From NCBI RefSeq assembly GCF_000002995.4, contig NW_025062476.1, positions 13,226,501 to 13,290,500 on the forward strand: 64,000 nt of DNA. The letters are read 5' to 3'. Source of the DNA: Brugia malayi. Its lineage: Eukaryota > Nematoda > Chromadorea > Rhabditida > Onchocercidae. The notes under the pieces are model-generated. The model saw nothing but the letters and a program-made list of their open reading frames with translations, was not told the DNA's origin and searched no databases. How positions within the stretch are numbered: the first letter of the stretch is position 1; each line of letters opens with the position of its first letter. Positions 1-11,295 of this stretch are shown one piece after another. The position numbers were made by a program, and so were the translations under genes.

Positions 1-469
1 TTCTAAAATAGCATATTTAGATTTATTTTTTGAGTGAATTTTAAAATGAATAATGTTAGTATTATTTGATTGAAATATATATGTATTTCTTTCTTTTCTC
101 TTCTTTTTTTTTAATTGAATTATAATTAAATATTTTAAAATTATTGGTATGACATATTTATATGTTTATTTAAAATTAAACTAACTGTATAGTATTTTAA
201 ACAAAAAAAAAAAAAAATCCAAATAATAATTTGTAACAGAGAAAAAAAAAGAAGTTAATAATTAATTTTTGGCTTATTTCATTGTTTTTAATTATTATTT
301 GTATATTTATATACGTTTATAATTGTTTAACATTTTCTAATTAAAAATTATTAAATTAGTAAGCAAATAATTTTTATGTTTTATAGTTAGTTATTGTTAA
401 TTTATTTTTATCTTTATCAATATCACTCATGATAGATAACTGCAAAGATAATTTTGATAATATTTTCAG
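1..469 (+). other. Intron of the FN3 gene (or upstream sequence)
   Basis: AT-rich sequence with A and T runs and no usable reading frame. It ends in TTTTCAG at 463-469, the acceptor of the first visible exon. Nothing else is recognisable in it. Confidence 0.7.
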
Positions 470-3400
470 TTCAACCACATTTTTTGGTTCGTTATCGAAT
501 TACCAATCGTCCTGATGGTTCAGCTGAATTTGATTGGAAATATTCATTAGTTGGTAAAGAATTAGAAGCAAGATTGGATTTAGATGAAGTACGAAATGGT
601 GATGAACTTCAAGCACAGGTAGGTAAATAAAAATTTGCTTATATTAACAATGAATTTATAATAAGTTATCATATACACTTTAGAAGAAATAATTTTAAAC
701 AAGATAAGAGAATTTTTAAAAAGCTTCAAGCACACAGGTAGGTAATTAAAAAAATTTACTTATATTAAAGATGATAAGTTATAACATATATTTTGAAAGA
801 AATGATTTTAAACAAGATAAGAGAATTTTTAAGTAAACAAGGAAAAAAAAAAAAAAAAACGAGATAGGTTATTAGAATAGTAATAAAAAAAAAAAAACGA
901 AAAAGAAAATCAATATGATAATTTTGTTTTATTTTATTATAAAATAAACAAAAAAAAAAGAAAAAAGAAGTGTTATTTTAACTAAAATATAAATTTATAT
1001 ATTAATGATTAGTTATACTGAAAAAAAAAAAAAAACAAAACAAAACAAAAAGCATAAATTATTAGATAAATAAGGTTAGATAATTAATGAATTGTTTTTT
1101 AAATAAATCAATTAATTAGATTAATAATTAATTTAGAAATTATAGGTTCGTGCTGAGCGTTCTGATGGGACAATTTTAGAAGATTGGTCACAATCATTGC
1201 TAATTTCAATTTCTAAACGTGTTCTCATTGATGGTATACCGGCAGCAGATGATGATTTATTACCACCGCTTGATTTTCAAGCTCATATATTAAGTACATC
1301 AATGGTACGCTTAGAATGGATTTCACCTTTTAAAATTTTATCAAATGGTTAGTGCTTGTTAAATTTTATTTATTTTTCTTTTGCTAATAGTAATAGTAAT
1401 AATAAGATTTTTTCTTTGATATGAATTAATTGTAAATATTTTCATAGAATGTGTAAATTTTGCTAAAATAATAAAATTTAGAATGATTATTTATTATTCA
1501 ATTTAATTAATTAAATTTTAATAAAGATAAGGAATATTATTTAGGAATAAATTTGTTTGAATTAAAATTAGAAAAATTTATTCTTTTCAGCTCCACTGAA
1601 TCATTATTATATTGTAAATGTAAAACAGTTAACATCATCAGATAATGCACCATTACTTCGACAACAGGTTTATTTGCTTTTTTTTTTTTTTGAATGATAA
1701 TTAAACAAATATTTGATTAATAATCTTTTAATTAGTATTAATTAAAATTGGTAAAGTAGTTAAAATGTTAATCTTTTTCTTTTGATGTTAAATCTTTTTA
1801 CAATATTTTTATGATATTAAATAGTTTTATACAATTTTACCATTATACAGTTAATAAGTGAAGAAAGTTCATAAAATAATAATTTTAATGAAATGCAAAT
1901 AAAATATTTCGGAATATTTGAGAATAAAAAACAAAAAAAAAAAAAAAAAAAATACAAAAACAAAACATTTAAGTAATTTAACTTATTAAATATAAAATCT
2001 TTTCATTTTTTCTTTTTCTCTTTTTTTTTTGTCTTTTAAAAAGTATGCTAATAGTGAGATTATAAATAATTTACTGCTTAGAAATTGAATTTTAGGTCAA
2101 AGTTCATGCGAATAGTTTTACATTGGATAATTTAAAACCTGGTCAACGATATGAATTAACAATACGAACCGCTTCAAGTTCAGAACGTGTTTCCAGTGTT
2201 GCAGCAATTGTTGAAATTACAATGCCAAGAGGTAATTTTAAATTTACCTAATGGTTTACCTGTATTTATCATTTTATCAGTAATTACTTTTTATATATCT
2301 TTATTTATTCAATGATAACTAATGTTAAAAAAGAAAAAAAAAATATTTAGAAGATGAATATTTCGAGGTGGGTAATCTTATCATTAGTTCATATTTCAAA
2401 TCAACTGATCAAGGTATTGTTAATTTGACCTGGGATGTACCAACACACAAACAAAATCAAATTAAAGGTAAAAATTTATATTTATTTTTTATTTTTATTT
2501 TATTTATTTATTTTTTTGATTGATTGAAATAATTTTTTAAGTAATTTTTGTGAAAGGATTTTAACTTTTTTTTTTTAAAAAAAAAAAAAAAGGATTTATT
2601 CAGTTTTATAGCATACAATGTGCAATATTCGGAAGTTGGTACAGAAGAATGGCATCAATTACAATTCAATAATTCAAATCCATCAGCAAGTTTAACAAAC
2701 TTAAAAAGGTTTCTTAAAAATTATTTTATGCAAAATATAGCATAAAAGTTAAATAAAAATTAGATAGCATAAAAATTGAAATATATTTTAAAAAATTTTC
2801 TCAGCAATTTTCTTAAATTTAGATGAAAAAAAAAAAAAGGAGATAAATTTTATAAATGTTTAGAATTATATATGCTAAGCAGAATTTGTGGATTAAATTA
2901 TTGAAATTGAAAATAAAACTAATTGAAAATAAAATTAAATGCCAAAAAAAAAAAAAAAAATGAATAAAATAATAATTTCTCATGTTTTATATGTATATTA
3001 GATATAATATATTACTAAAGAATGTAATTTTGTTAATGTAATTTGCTTTAAATATTTTTGAAATATGAAATAATATAAAATATTTCAAAAATATTTTTAC
3101 TTTTTACTTTTATTTTGATTTTTTATACTTTTACTTTTTACTAAGAGAAAATATTTACCTCATAATTTCTCTTTCATTCGTTTTATTAATAAAAAAAAAA
3201 AGAGAAAAGACTTTCTAATAATTATAATTATAGTGATACGGAATATTTGTTAAAAATTCAAACACATCTTGTTAATAATCTAACAACTGAAAGTGGACAG
3301 TTTAGATTTCGAACACCAATTGGTAATTTATCTTTATTTAATTATGTTTTTTTTTTTTTTTCTCTTTTGTATATGATAAATAATTTTTAAAAAAAAAGTT

Positions 3401-6400
3401 TTTTTTTTCTTTTTGCAAATTTCCTTACTTTATTTGTTTATTTATTTTTGTTAAATTGTAGAGAATAAGAAAAGAAGAATGATTAATTTCTTATCAATTA
3501 ATGAATAATTCAATTCTTTTTTTTTTGTTTAACGAATTTTTTTTTTTTTTTAAATGCATATTACAGTTGTAAGAAATCCAATTAAAAAAGTTGATGTAAT
3601 TTATACGCATGAAATTGATGGTGTACGATTACAATGGACATTAGAAAAGTAAGCAGTTTAGTTTGTTTTGATAAATTTTTATTTTTTCATAGATAAGAGA
3701 TTAAATTTAATTTTTCATATGTAAGAAAAGAATAATTTTATCATTGTTTATTTTACGATTTATTTATAGTATAACTAAATTAGAAATTAATGTTTAAAAA
3801 TTTTTTATAAATTAAATTATAAATTAAAATTAGTGTTAAAGTTTTTTTTTTTCTTTTTTTAAACTAATGCTAGATTTCTTTGTAATGTAAGTTCAAAAAT
3901 TAGTACTAATTAATACTTTAACATTAATACTTTTTACTAATTAATACTTTAACAAATTTAATTCATTTTATATATGAAGTTAATAACATTTTCTAAATTT
4001 TTGTAAATCCGTGCTTTTTTGTTTTTCTTTTTAAATATTTCTTTTTCAAAAAAATTTCTTTTAAAATTTTTTATGTTTTTTTTTTTCTTTCTTTCTTTCT
4101 TCTGTTTCAGTTTTTTGCCTGCAAATGTTATTGATGGTTATGATGTTTATCTGTCCGATAATCCGGATCTTCCGGATGCTGAATGGTTATACTATCCGGT
4201 AAGTGCAACATCTCAACAGCAATCAAATGATATCGTTGCAAGTGGTGCTAATTCACTTACGTTACGTGATTTACAACCTGGTCACGCATATTATGTGCGA
4301 ATAAATGTTCGTAAGAAGGATGGTGAAATAATACGAGCATCAAGTATTTATCGTTTTAAAACAATGGGTAAATTTTGAAATTAGAATTAATTATAAAATA
4401 TAATTCAAAATAAAATGTCATTTCTTCTTGCACATACTGAAAGACAATTTTAAGTATAAAATTGAACAAATTTATGCGATAATTCAGAAGATTTTTTTTT
4501 TTTTTAAAGGATGAAAATTTTAAATTTGAAAATTTTGATAGGGAAAATGAAGAATTAATAAAAATTAAATTATTAATCATATAAATTACTTTCTACAAAA
4601 CATTTCATACTTGCCATTTTTTCTGTTGTACTTATGATTTTTATAAAATTTTTTATGTTTTTTTTTTTTTAATTACTTTTAATTTTATTAAAGTAATAAA
4701 TGTCATTGTAAATGTGAAATAAAAGTAGGAAAATAGTTTTTATTTTTAAATTATTTTCTTTAATTTATCATTTTTTATAGAGCGTACTGAATTTCGTGAA
4801 CATCGACAAGGAAATGCATTATCATATCGTTTGTTATCACCTGGACGAGTTCAAATTGCATGGACATATCCTAGTTTTATTTTACCTTATGTGACAGGTT
4901 AATTTTTTTTTATTTATTTATTTTATTTTTTATTTTTGTCATCTTGCTCCAATTATTAAGTAATAAAGGATAAGTAAATAAAAGTTAACAAAATCATATA
5001 TAACTATTATATAATAAAGGATAAGTAAATAAAAGTTAACAAAATCATATATAACTATTATATAATAAAGGATAAGTAAATAAAAGTTAACAAAATCATA
5101 TATAACTATTATATAATAAAGGATAAGTAAATAAAAGTTAACAAAATCATATATAACTATTATATAATAAAGGATAAGTAAATAAAAGTTAACAAAATCA
5201 TATATAACTATTATATAATAAAGGATAAGTAAATAAAAGTTAACAAAATCATATATAACTATTATATAATAAAGGATAAGTAAATAAAAGTTAACAAAAT
5301 CATATATAACTATTATATAATAAAGGATAAGTAAATAAAAGTTAACAAAATCATATATAACTATTATATAATAAAGGATAAGTAAATAAAAGTTAACAAA
5401 ATCATATATAACTATAATATAATAAAGGATAAGTAAATAAAAGTTAACAAAATCATATATAACTATTATATAATAAAGGATAAGTAAATAAAAGTTAACA
5501 AAATCATATATAACTATTATATAATAAAGGATAAGTAAATAAAAGTTAACAAAATCATATATAACTATTATATAATAAAGGATAAGTAAATAAAAGTTAA
5601 CAAAATCATATATAACTATAATATAATAAAGGATAAGTAAATAAAAGTTAACAAATCATATATAACTATTATATAATAAAGGATAAGTAAATAAAAGTTA
5701 ACAAAATCATATATAACTATTATATAATAAAGGATAAGTAAATAAAAGTTAACAAAATCATATATAACTATAATATAATAAGGATAAGTAAATAAAAGTT
5801 AACAAAATCATATATAACTATTATATAATAAGGATAAGTAAATAAAAGTTAACAAAATCATATATAACTATTATATAATAAAGGATAAGTAAATAAAAGT
5901 TAACAAAATCATATATAACTATAATATAATAAAGGATAAGTAAATAAAGTTAACAAAATCATATATAACTATTATATATATTAGAAATTGAGAAAAAAAA
6001 AAGTAAAATTAGAAGTAATATTTGAATATTATTTTGAAATGTTAAAAATACAAAGAAAAAAAATCATAAAATTTATGATTTATATTATTAACTATTTTCT
6101 TGTGTATTATTTCATTTCTTTTCTCTTGTTCATTTTTTAAGCCAATATACTAATTAATAAATAAATTATTGGCTGATGGTTTTTTTTTTTTTTTTTTTTT
6201 AACATTTCAAATGAAATTTTAATTTTAGATTAAATTTATATTTTCATTTAGGTTCTTCAATTATGTATGCAGAAAGTAATGATTTACCAATAAATCAATG
6301 GAAACGTATTATCTTAGCTGATCCACGACAGGTATAACAAATTATTAATTCAAATTATTTTTTTTTTTTTTTTTTTAAATTAAAATCAGTTCAAATTGTT

Positions 6401-7609
6401 TTTTTTCTAATCAAAAAATTATTTTATTATATTCACAGGAAGTAATACTTTTACAAAAAGAAAGAAAGATGATTTTTTAGATGATTAGTGGTAGATTAGA
6501 TATGTGATAATTGTAGAAAGAGATTATATAATAATGATAATTAAGAAAGAGATTCCAGAATAATGATAATTAAGAAAGAGATTCCAGAATAATGATAATT
6601 AAGAGAGATATTATATAATAATGATAATTTTGAAAGAGATTCTAGAATAATGATAATTAAGAAAGATATTATATAATAATGATAATTTTGAAAGAGATTC
6701 TAGAATAATGATAATTAAGAAAGATATTATATAATAATGATAATTTTGAAAGAGATTATATAATAATGATAATTAAGAAAGATATTATATAATAATGATA
6801 ATTTTGAAAGAGATTCTAGAATAATGATAATTAAGAAAGATATTATATAATAATGATAATTTTGAAAAATTTCTATTGAACTTACAGAATTCTATTGTGC
6901 TTGAACAATTGAAGCCAAATTCACGCTATTTTATTCGTATTTTACCACAAATTAACAGCACTTTTCATGATAGCAATATTATTGATACATTTGAAATTAG
7001 AACTGGAATTGAAAGTATTATTTTTAAATTTTATTTTTTCTTTTTCAATTTCTTTTTTTTTTCTTCATAAATAATCAAATTTTTCTGCGGAAAAAAAAGA
7101 AAAAACATTATTTTCCTAAACTGATCTATGTTTATAATAAAATTTTAATTATCAATTCTTTTTTAATATTAATTTATCATTTAAATTTAATGCAAAATTA
7201 TATCTAATATAATAAATTTAGATCATATGCAATTCTCTAATCCTAATGACATTCAATCATCAATATTACAACAACATGAAAAACACCAAAACGAAAATAT
7301 GATGACAAAATTGGAAAATGAAAAATTAATATTGAATGCATGTAATCCAGATTCTATTAAGGTTAAAATTTCAACTCGAAAAAAAAAAAGAATCGAAACA
7401 TTAGTTAAAATTTTAAAATTTTTTAAATTAAATTAAAATATTGCTTAAATATGAAATTAATTCAATGTATGAGAAATGTTTATAAAATGAATTAATAATT
7501 TTTATAGAATGAATGTTTATGGAATGAACGTTGTATACCAATACTTGAAGGTCATTTTCGTGGTTTATGTATTCCAGCATCATTACGTCATGCAATTATC
7601 AATAATTAA
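470..7609 (+). CDS. Fibronectin type III repeat protein, 3' part (5' end outside window)
   Basis: Fourteen exons join in frame: 470-618, 1146-1347, 1591-1667, 2096-2231, 2351-2467, 2612-2708, 3234-3322, 3567-3648, 4111-4367, 4781-4897, 6252-6331, 6888-7014, 7222-7361 and 7508-7609 (stop TAA). This gives 589 residues; the first exon begins with a split codon, so the gene starts left of the window. The protein shows about five FN3-like domains, each with the beta-strand Trp (LEW, LTW, LQW, IAW) and the closing Tyr motif (LKPGQRYELTI, LQPGHAYYVRI, LKPNSRYFIRI). FN3 domains mediate adhesion or receptor contacts, usually outside the cell. After the last FN3 comes a hydrophilic linker and a four-Cys segment (ACNP, NECLW, ERCIP, GLCIP) resembling part of an EGF-like module, then the stop, with no membrane segment. 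It is therefore probably secreted. A large matrix protein of the DIG-1 kind is possible, but I cannot decide this from the C-terminus. Confidence 0.85.
608..835 (+). repeat. Two-copy tandem duplication spanning an exon end and its splice donor
   Basis: The last bases of the exon plus the donor (CTTCAAGCACAG then GTAGGTAA at 607-626) recur about 118 bases downstream (CTTCAAGCACACAG then GTAGGTAA, 724-745). The AT-rich sequence that follows, including AAACAAGATAAGAGAATTTT, is also shared. The second donor is inside the intron. Using it would read through TAA at 628-630, so the first copy must be the working one. Confidence 0.85.
4960..5985 (+). repeat. Minisatellite, 51-bp unit, about 20 copies, inside an FN3-gene intron
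   Basis: A 51-bp unit containing AAAGGATAAGTAAATAAAAG and TTAACAAAATCATATATAAC repeats head to tail. Most copies are identical. A TTATAT/TAATAT variant and single-base deletions are concentrated in the distal copies (from about 5640), as expected for recent expansion by slippage or unequal exchange. The array makes up most of the 1354-base intron 4898-6251. Confidence 0.97.
6520..6870 (+). repeat. Minisatellite of alternating ~29-bp units next to a splice acceptor
   Basis: About 12 units of roughly 29 bp, each starting AATAATGATAATT. They come in two main forms (AAGAAAGATATTATAT and TTGAAAGAGATTCTAG), partly arranged as dimers. The last unit runs almost to the acceptor CTTACAG of the exon starting at 6888. 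Confidence 0.93.
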
Positions 7610-8149
7610 AAGGTTTTTCTTTTCTTTCTTTCTTTTTTTGTTGAATTTAAATTATTTAAATTTTATTTCATTCATTGATGTAATGCATAATTTGTTAATT
7701 TACTTGTTGTAATTTGGTATTCAAAAAAAAAAAAAAATGTAATTACTGCTTAAGAGATTTTTTTTTTTTGTTCAAATTGCTTAATAAATATATAATTGAT
7801 ATTCTTTTTAATATTATTGTTATTTATTATTTATCATTATCATTATTATTATTATTTGCTATCACTACTGATTGTTATTATTGTTGTTATTATTATTATT
7901 TATTATTAATTAGTATTATTATTACTTCTACTATGATTGTTATTATTTATTATTATTTACTACTAATGTTATTATCATCATTATTACTATTGTTATTATT
8001 ATTAAGTATTATTATTAAATTTTCTTGATTTAGATTCGAAAAGATTAACGAATTTCTTCCTCGGGATGAATATTTGAAGATGTTCGAGAATTGAATTGAT
8101 TTAAAATGTTGCTAATTCTATTTAATGACATATACTTTTTATGTAAATG

Positions 8150-8300
8150 CGCAGTTCATTGATTGATCAACTGATTTACTGACTGATTGATTGATCAATT
8201 GATTCGCCTACTGATTGATTGATCAATTGATTTCCTGATTGATTGGTTGATTGATCATTTGTTTCACCCACTGATTAATTGATTGATTGAAAATTGGTAG
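8150..8300 (+). repeat. TTGATTGATTGATCAA-type short repeat
   Basis: Four to five degenerate copies of about 40 bp made from ACTGATTGATTGATCAATTG blocks. TTGATCAA is itself palindromic. Confidence 0.85.
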
Positions 8301-8629
8301 ACTTGAAGTTTCGATTTGCATAAATATTCGCATTTATTATGAATATCAGAAATTAAATATTTGATTTAAACGAAAGACAAAAATATGTATTTTATTAATC
8401 TATTTGCTTATGTAAAAATGATTTTTGAAATTATTTTAATAAGTTTACAACAAATAGCGAAAAGAATTTGATTAAATAAAATTGGTTTTTTTAATTTGCA
8501 TTCTTTCTTAATTTGGAATTTTGCTTTTCTTTTTTTTTTTTCATTTTCATTTTTTAACATTTATTATAATAAATATAATTGTTTATCAATTAACACTATT
8601 TATAAATTATAATAGAGAATATTATTTTT

Positions 8630-8725
8630 ATTGATTAATTAATAAGTTATTAATTAATGATTATCCTATCAAGATTATTGATTAATTAATAAGTTATTAA
8701 TTAGTGATTATCCTATCAAGACATT
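8630..8725 (+). repeat. Two-copy ~46-bp direct repeat
   Basis: TTGATTAATTAATAAGTTAT followed by TAATTA and GATTATCCTATCAAGA occurs twice in tandem with only one or two changes. Confidence 0.9.
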
Positions 8726-11295
8726 ATTATATTGTATTATTCGATTCTTTGTTTAATTTTCTAATTTTTTAGATGTTTGAATTTATTGACTAACAATATA
8801 TTAGAGTAATTCTAATGCATTATGCTTGTAATTCGAATTTTTTTACGTGTTTTCCAACGTGTAATTCGTTTGATTAATGAGAAAAATAAGAGAGAACGAA
8901 TGATTTTAAATACAAATTATTTTGTATTTTATATTATTTTTTAATGTTAATTAAAATTTCAACAAAATACATTTAAATTCCGTGCTGTTTATGCAAATTT
9001 CAATGATAAATAAATGATAAACAAATGCAAATTAGTATATTTGATAGCTATTTTAAATGATATTTAAATTATAGCACTGATATGTATATGCAAATTTGCT
9101 TCCGTTGTACTGTTAGAAAGGGATTTTAAATTTAATACTAACTAAACTCAAAAATTTAATGCCAGTTAAACTTAAAAATTTAATACTAAGATACATAATT
9201 TCGTTTGCAATGATTAACGCAACAAAAAAATACTGTCAAAAAAAAATCTTTCAAAAGAAAATTTTCATGAAAATATTTTTGCCTAACTTTTTCTTAATGA
9301 AAAGTGAACAATTAAAAATAATGCTTTGAAAAAATTTTTCAAACAAAATTTTTTGACCGAATTTTCAAAACTTCTTTTATAAATAAAATATTTAAGACGA
9401 AAAAAGTGTTATTTAAATATACGAATGCAAAAGTGATAATTCTAAAAAGAAAAATGTTAAATTAATTAATATTTTAAAGCTAAATTAATGAATGATATTA
9501 ATGACACTGATAGATATCAATAATATATGGAATTAGATTTTTTTTTTTTTTAAATCTAAAATAGCTTTTAAAATCTTAGATAAAATTTAAGATTGATGAA
9601 AAAAAAAAGGTGGATAAATTTCAAATAAGGTCAAGAAAATGTTACATGTGACAAAATATGTGACAAATATTTTTACTATTTCTGAAATTGCCTTTCCTTT
9701 TCCATTTTGATTCTTCTAAAAAATTAAGCTAAATTCTAAAATTGTCAAAAAATTTTTTAAAATATATGCTAAAAGTAAAATTCTAAGACTAAATAAGCTT
9801 ATTTAATAAAATTTATTTCATATAATTTTGCTAAATAATTACATTTTATTTCAAAAATCACAAATGAATACGCTAATAATAAAAATATTAACATTAATAA
9901 TTAGCATTAATAATTAGCAATAATTAATTCCATCTAACATTCAATCAGTAATAGAATTATAAAATTCAAATTATTCAGTAATGTTTTTTTTTTTTTTTTT
10001 GCATTACAAAAAAAAGATAAAATTTAAAAAAAACAATGCCAAAAAAATTTTTTTCCAACTTAAAAAATTTAGTAAAAAATTTAGATAAAAAAAAATGTTT
10101 GTTAAAAAAAAGGAAAGAATATTTTAAATATTATTTCAATTGCTTATTTTGCGCAGATTAATTTATTTCCGATATTATTTAACAAATAGAACATAAATTA
10201 AATTAAATCGATATGTTTTGATTACTTTATTTCAATTTTGTTTTGATTATTTCGAATTTTAAATATTATTTCAATTGTTTATTTTTGCATGCATTAATTT
10301 ATTTCCAATACTATTTAATAAAGAAAACATGAAATTAAATAAAATAAAATTAAATTAAATTAAATCGATATGTTCTGAATTGATTTTTGGTGAATGAATG
10401 AATGAAGGAATGAGATTAGTTAGAATGTAATAATCAACAATCAATCACACCTGTAATCATGATAATAGATAGAAATTGTCCTCATTATTTAACAATTAAT
10501 TTTCAAATCTTTTCATTCACACTTTTTCTCTTCCAAAATTTCTAACATTCATTTCAAACCTTTTTCAATTCAATTCAATCTTTCATCATTTACGTTTCAT
10601 TCATTTCATTTTATCTTTTCATTATTTGATAATAACATTTCTTTTTTTTTTTTGAAAATTTTTAAACGCACAGATAAAAAAAAAATTAAACTTCAAAATT
10701 AGGAAAAGAAAATTGTAAAAAAAGAAAAAAATTTTCTCTCATTTTGCTTTTTTTTTTTTTGTTATTATTAAATTTTTTTTTGCTTAATTATTACTAAATT
10801 TCAAATTTTAGTATTAAATTTATTTATTGAATTATAAATCTTTCAAATTTTATTTTTAAATTCTTTTGTTAAATTACAAATTTTTTCTTACTGTTTGCTT
10901 AAAAAAATTTTCTTCTTACTATTTCTAAACTTTTTTTTTATTTTGCTTAATTAATTATTGTATTAAATTATTTAAAAAAAAAAAAAAAAGAATTAAATGA
11001 TTTGTTCTGAGATGATAAATTTCTTTTGCATTTTTAAACATTTATTAAATTTATAATTTAAAAAAAAAAATTCATTTTTTTTTAATTTTATATAATTAAA
11101 TCAAAAAATTTTCTTAGAAATTACAGTGTTTGATTTAAAAATTAAATAAACTTTCACTTATTAAACTTTGTATTCAATTAAATATTTGATTAAATTACAA
11201 GTTTGTTTTAATTTAACTTCTTTTTTCAATTAACTAAATTTTTTAAATTTATTATTCATCTTTTTTTTTTTTTCTGGTAAAAATTAAAGAGAATA

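Larger units (their letters stand above)
7610..11295. other. Intergenic region between the FN3 gene and the lipase gene
   Basis: AT-rich and without a supportable gene. The start presumably holds the 3' UTR of the FN3 gene. 7800-8020 is TTA/ATT microsatellite sequence that is open only because of its composition. Two short repeats are listed separately. No tRNA or recognisable promoter was seen. Confidence 0.6.

Noticed and set aside
4186..4230. Possible GTAAGT donor inside the large FN3 exon (after TATCCG)
   Set aside because: The reading frame continues with typical FN3 sequence, and the only nearby acceptor would leave an intron of about 30 bases.
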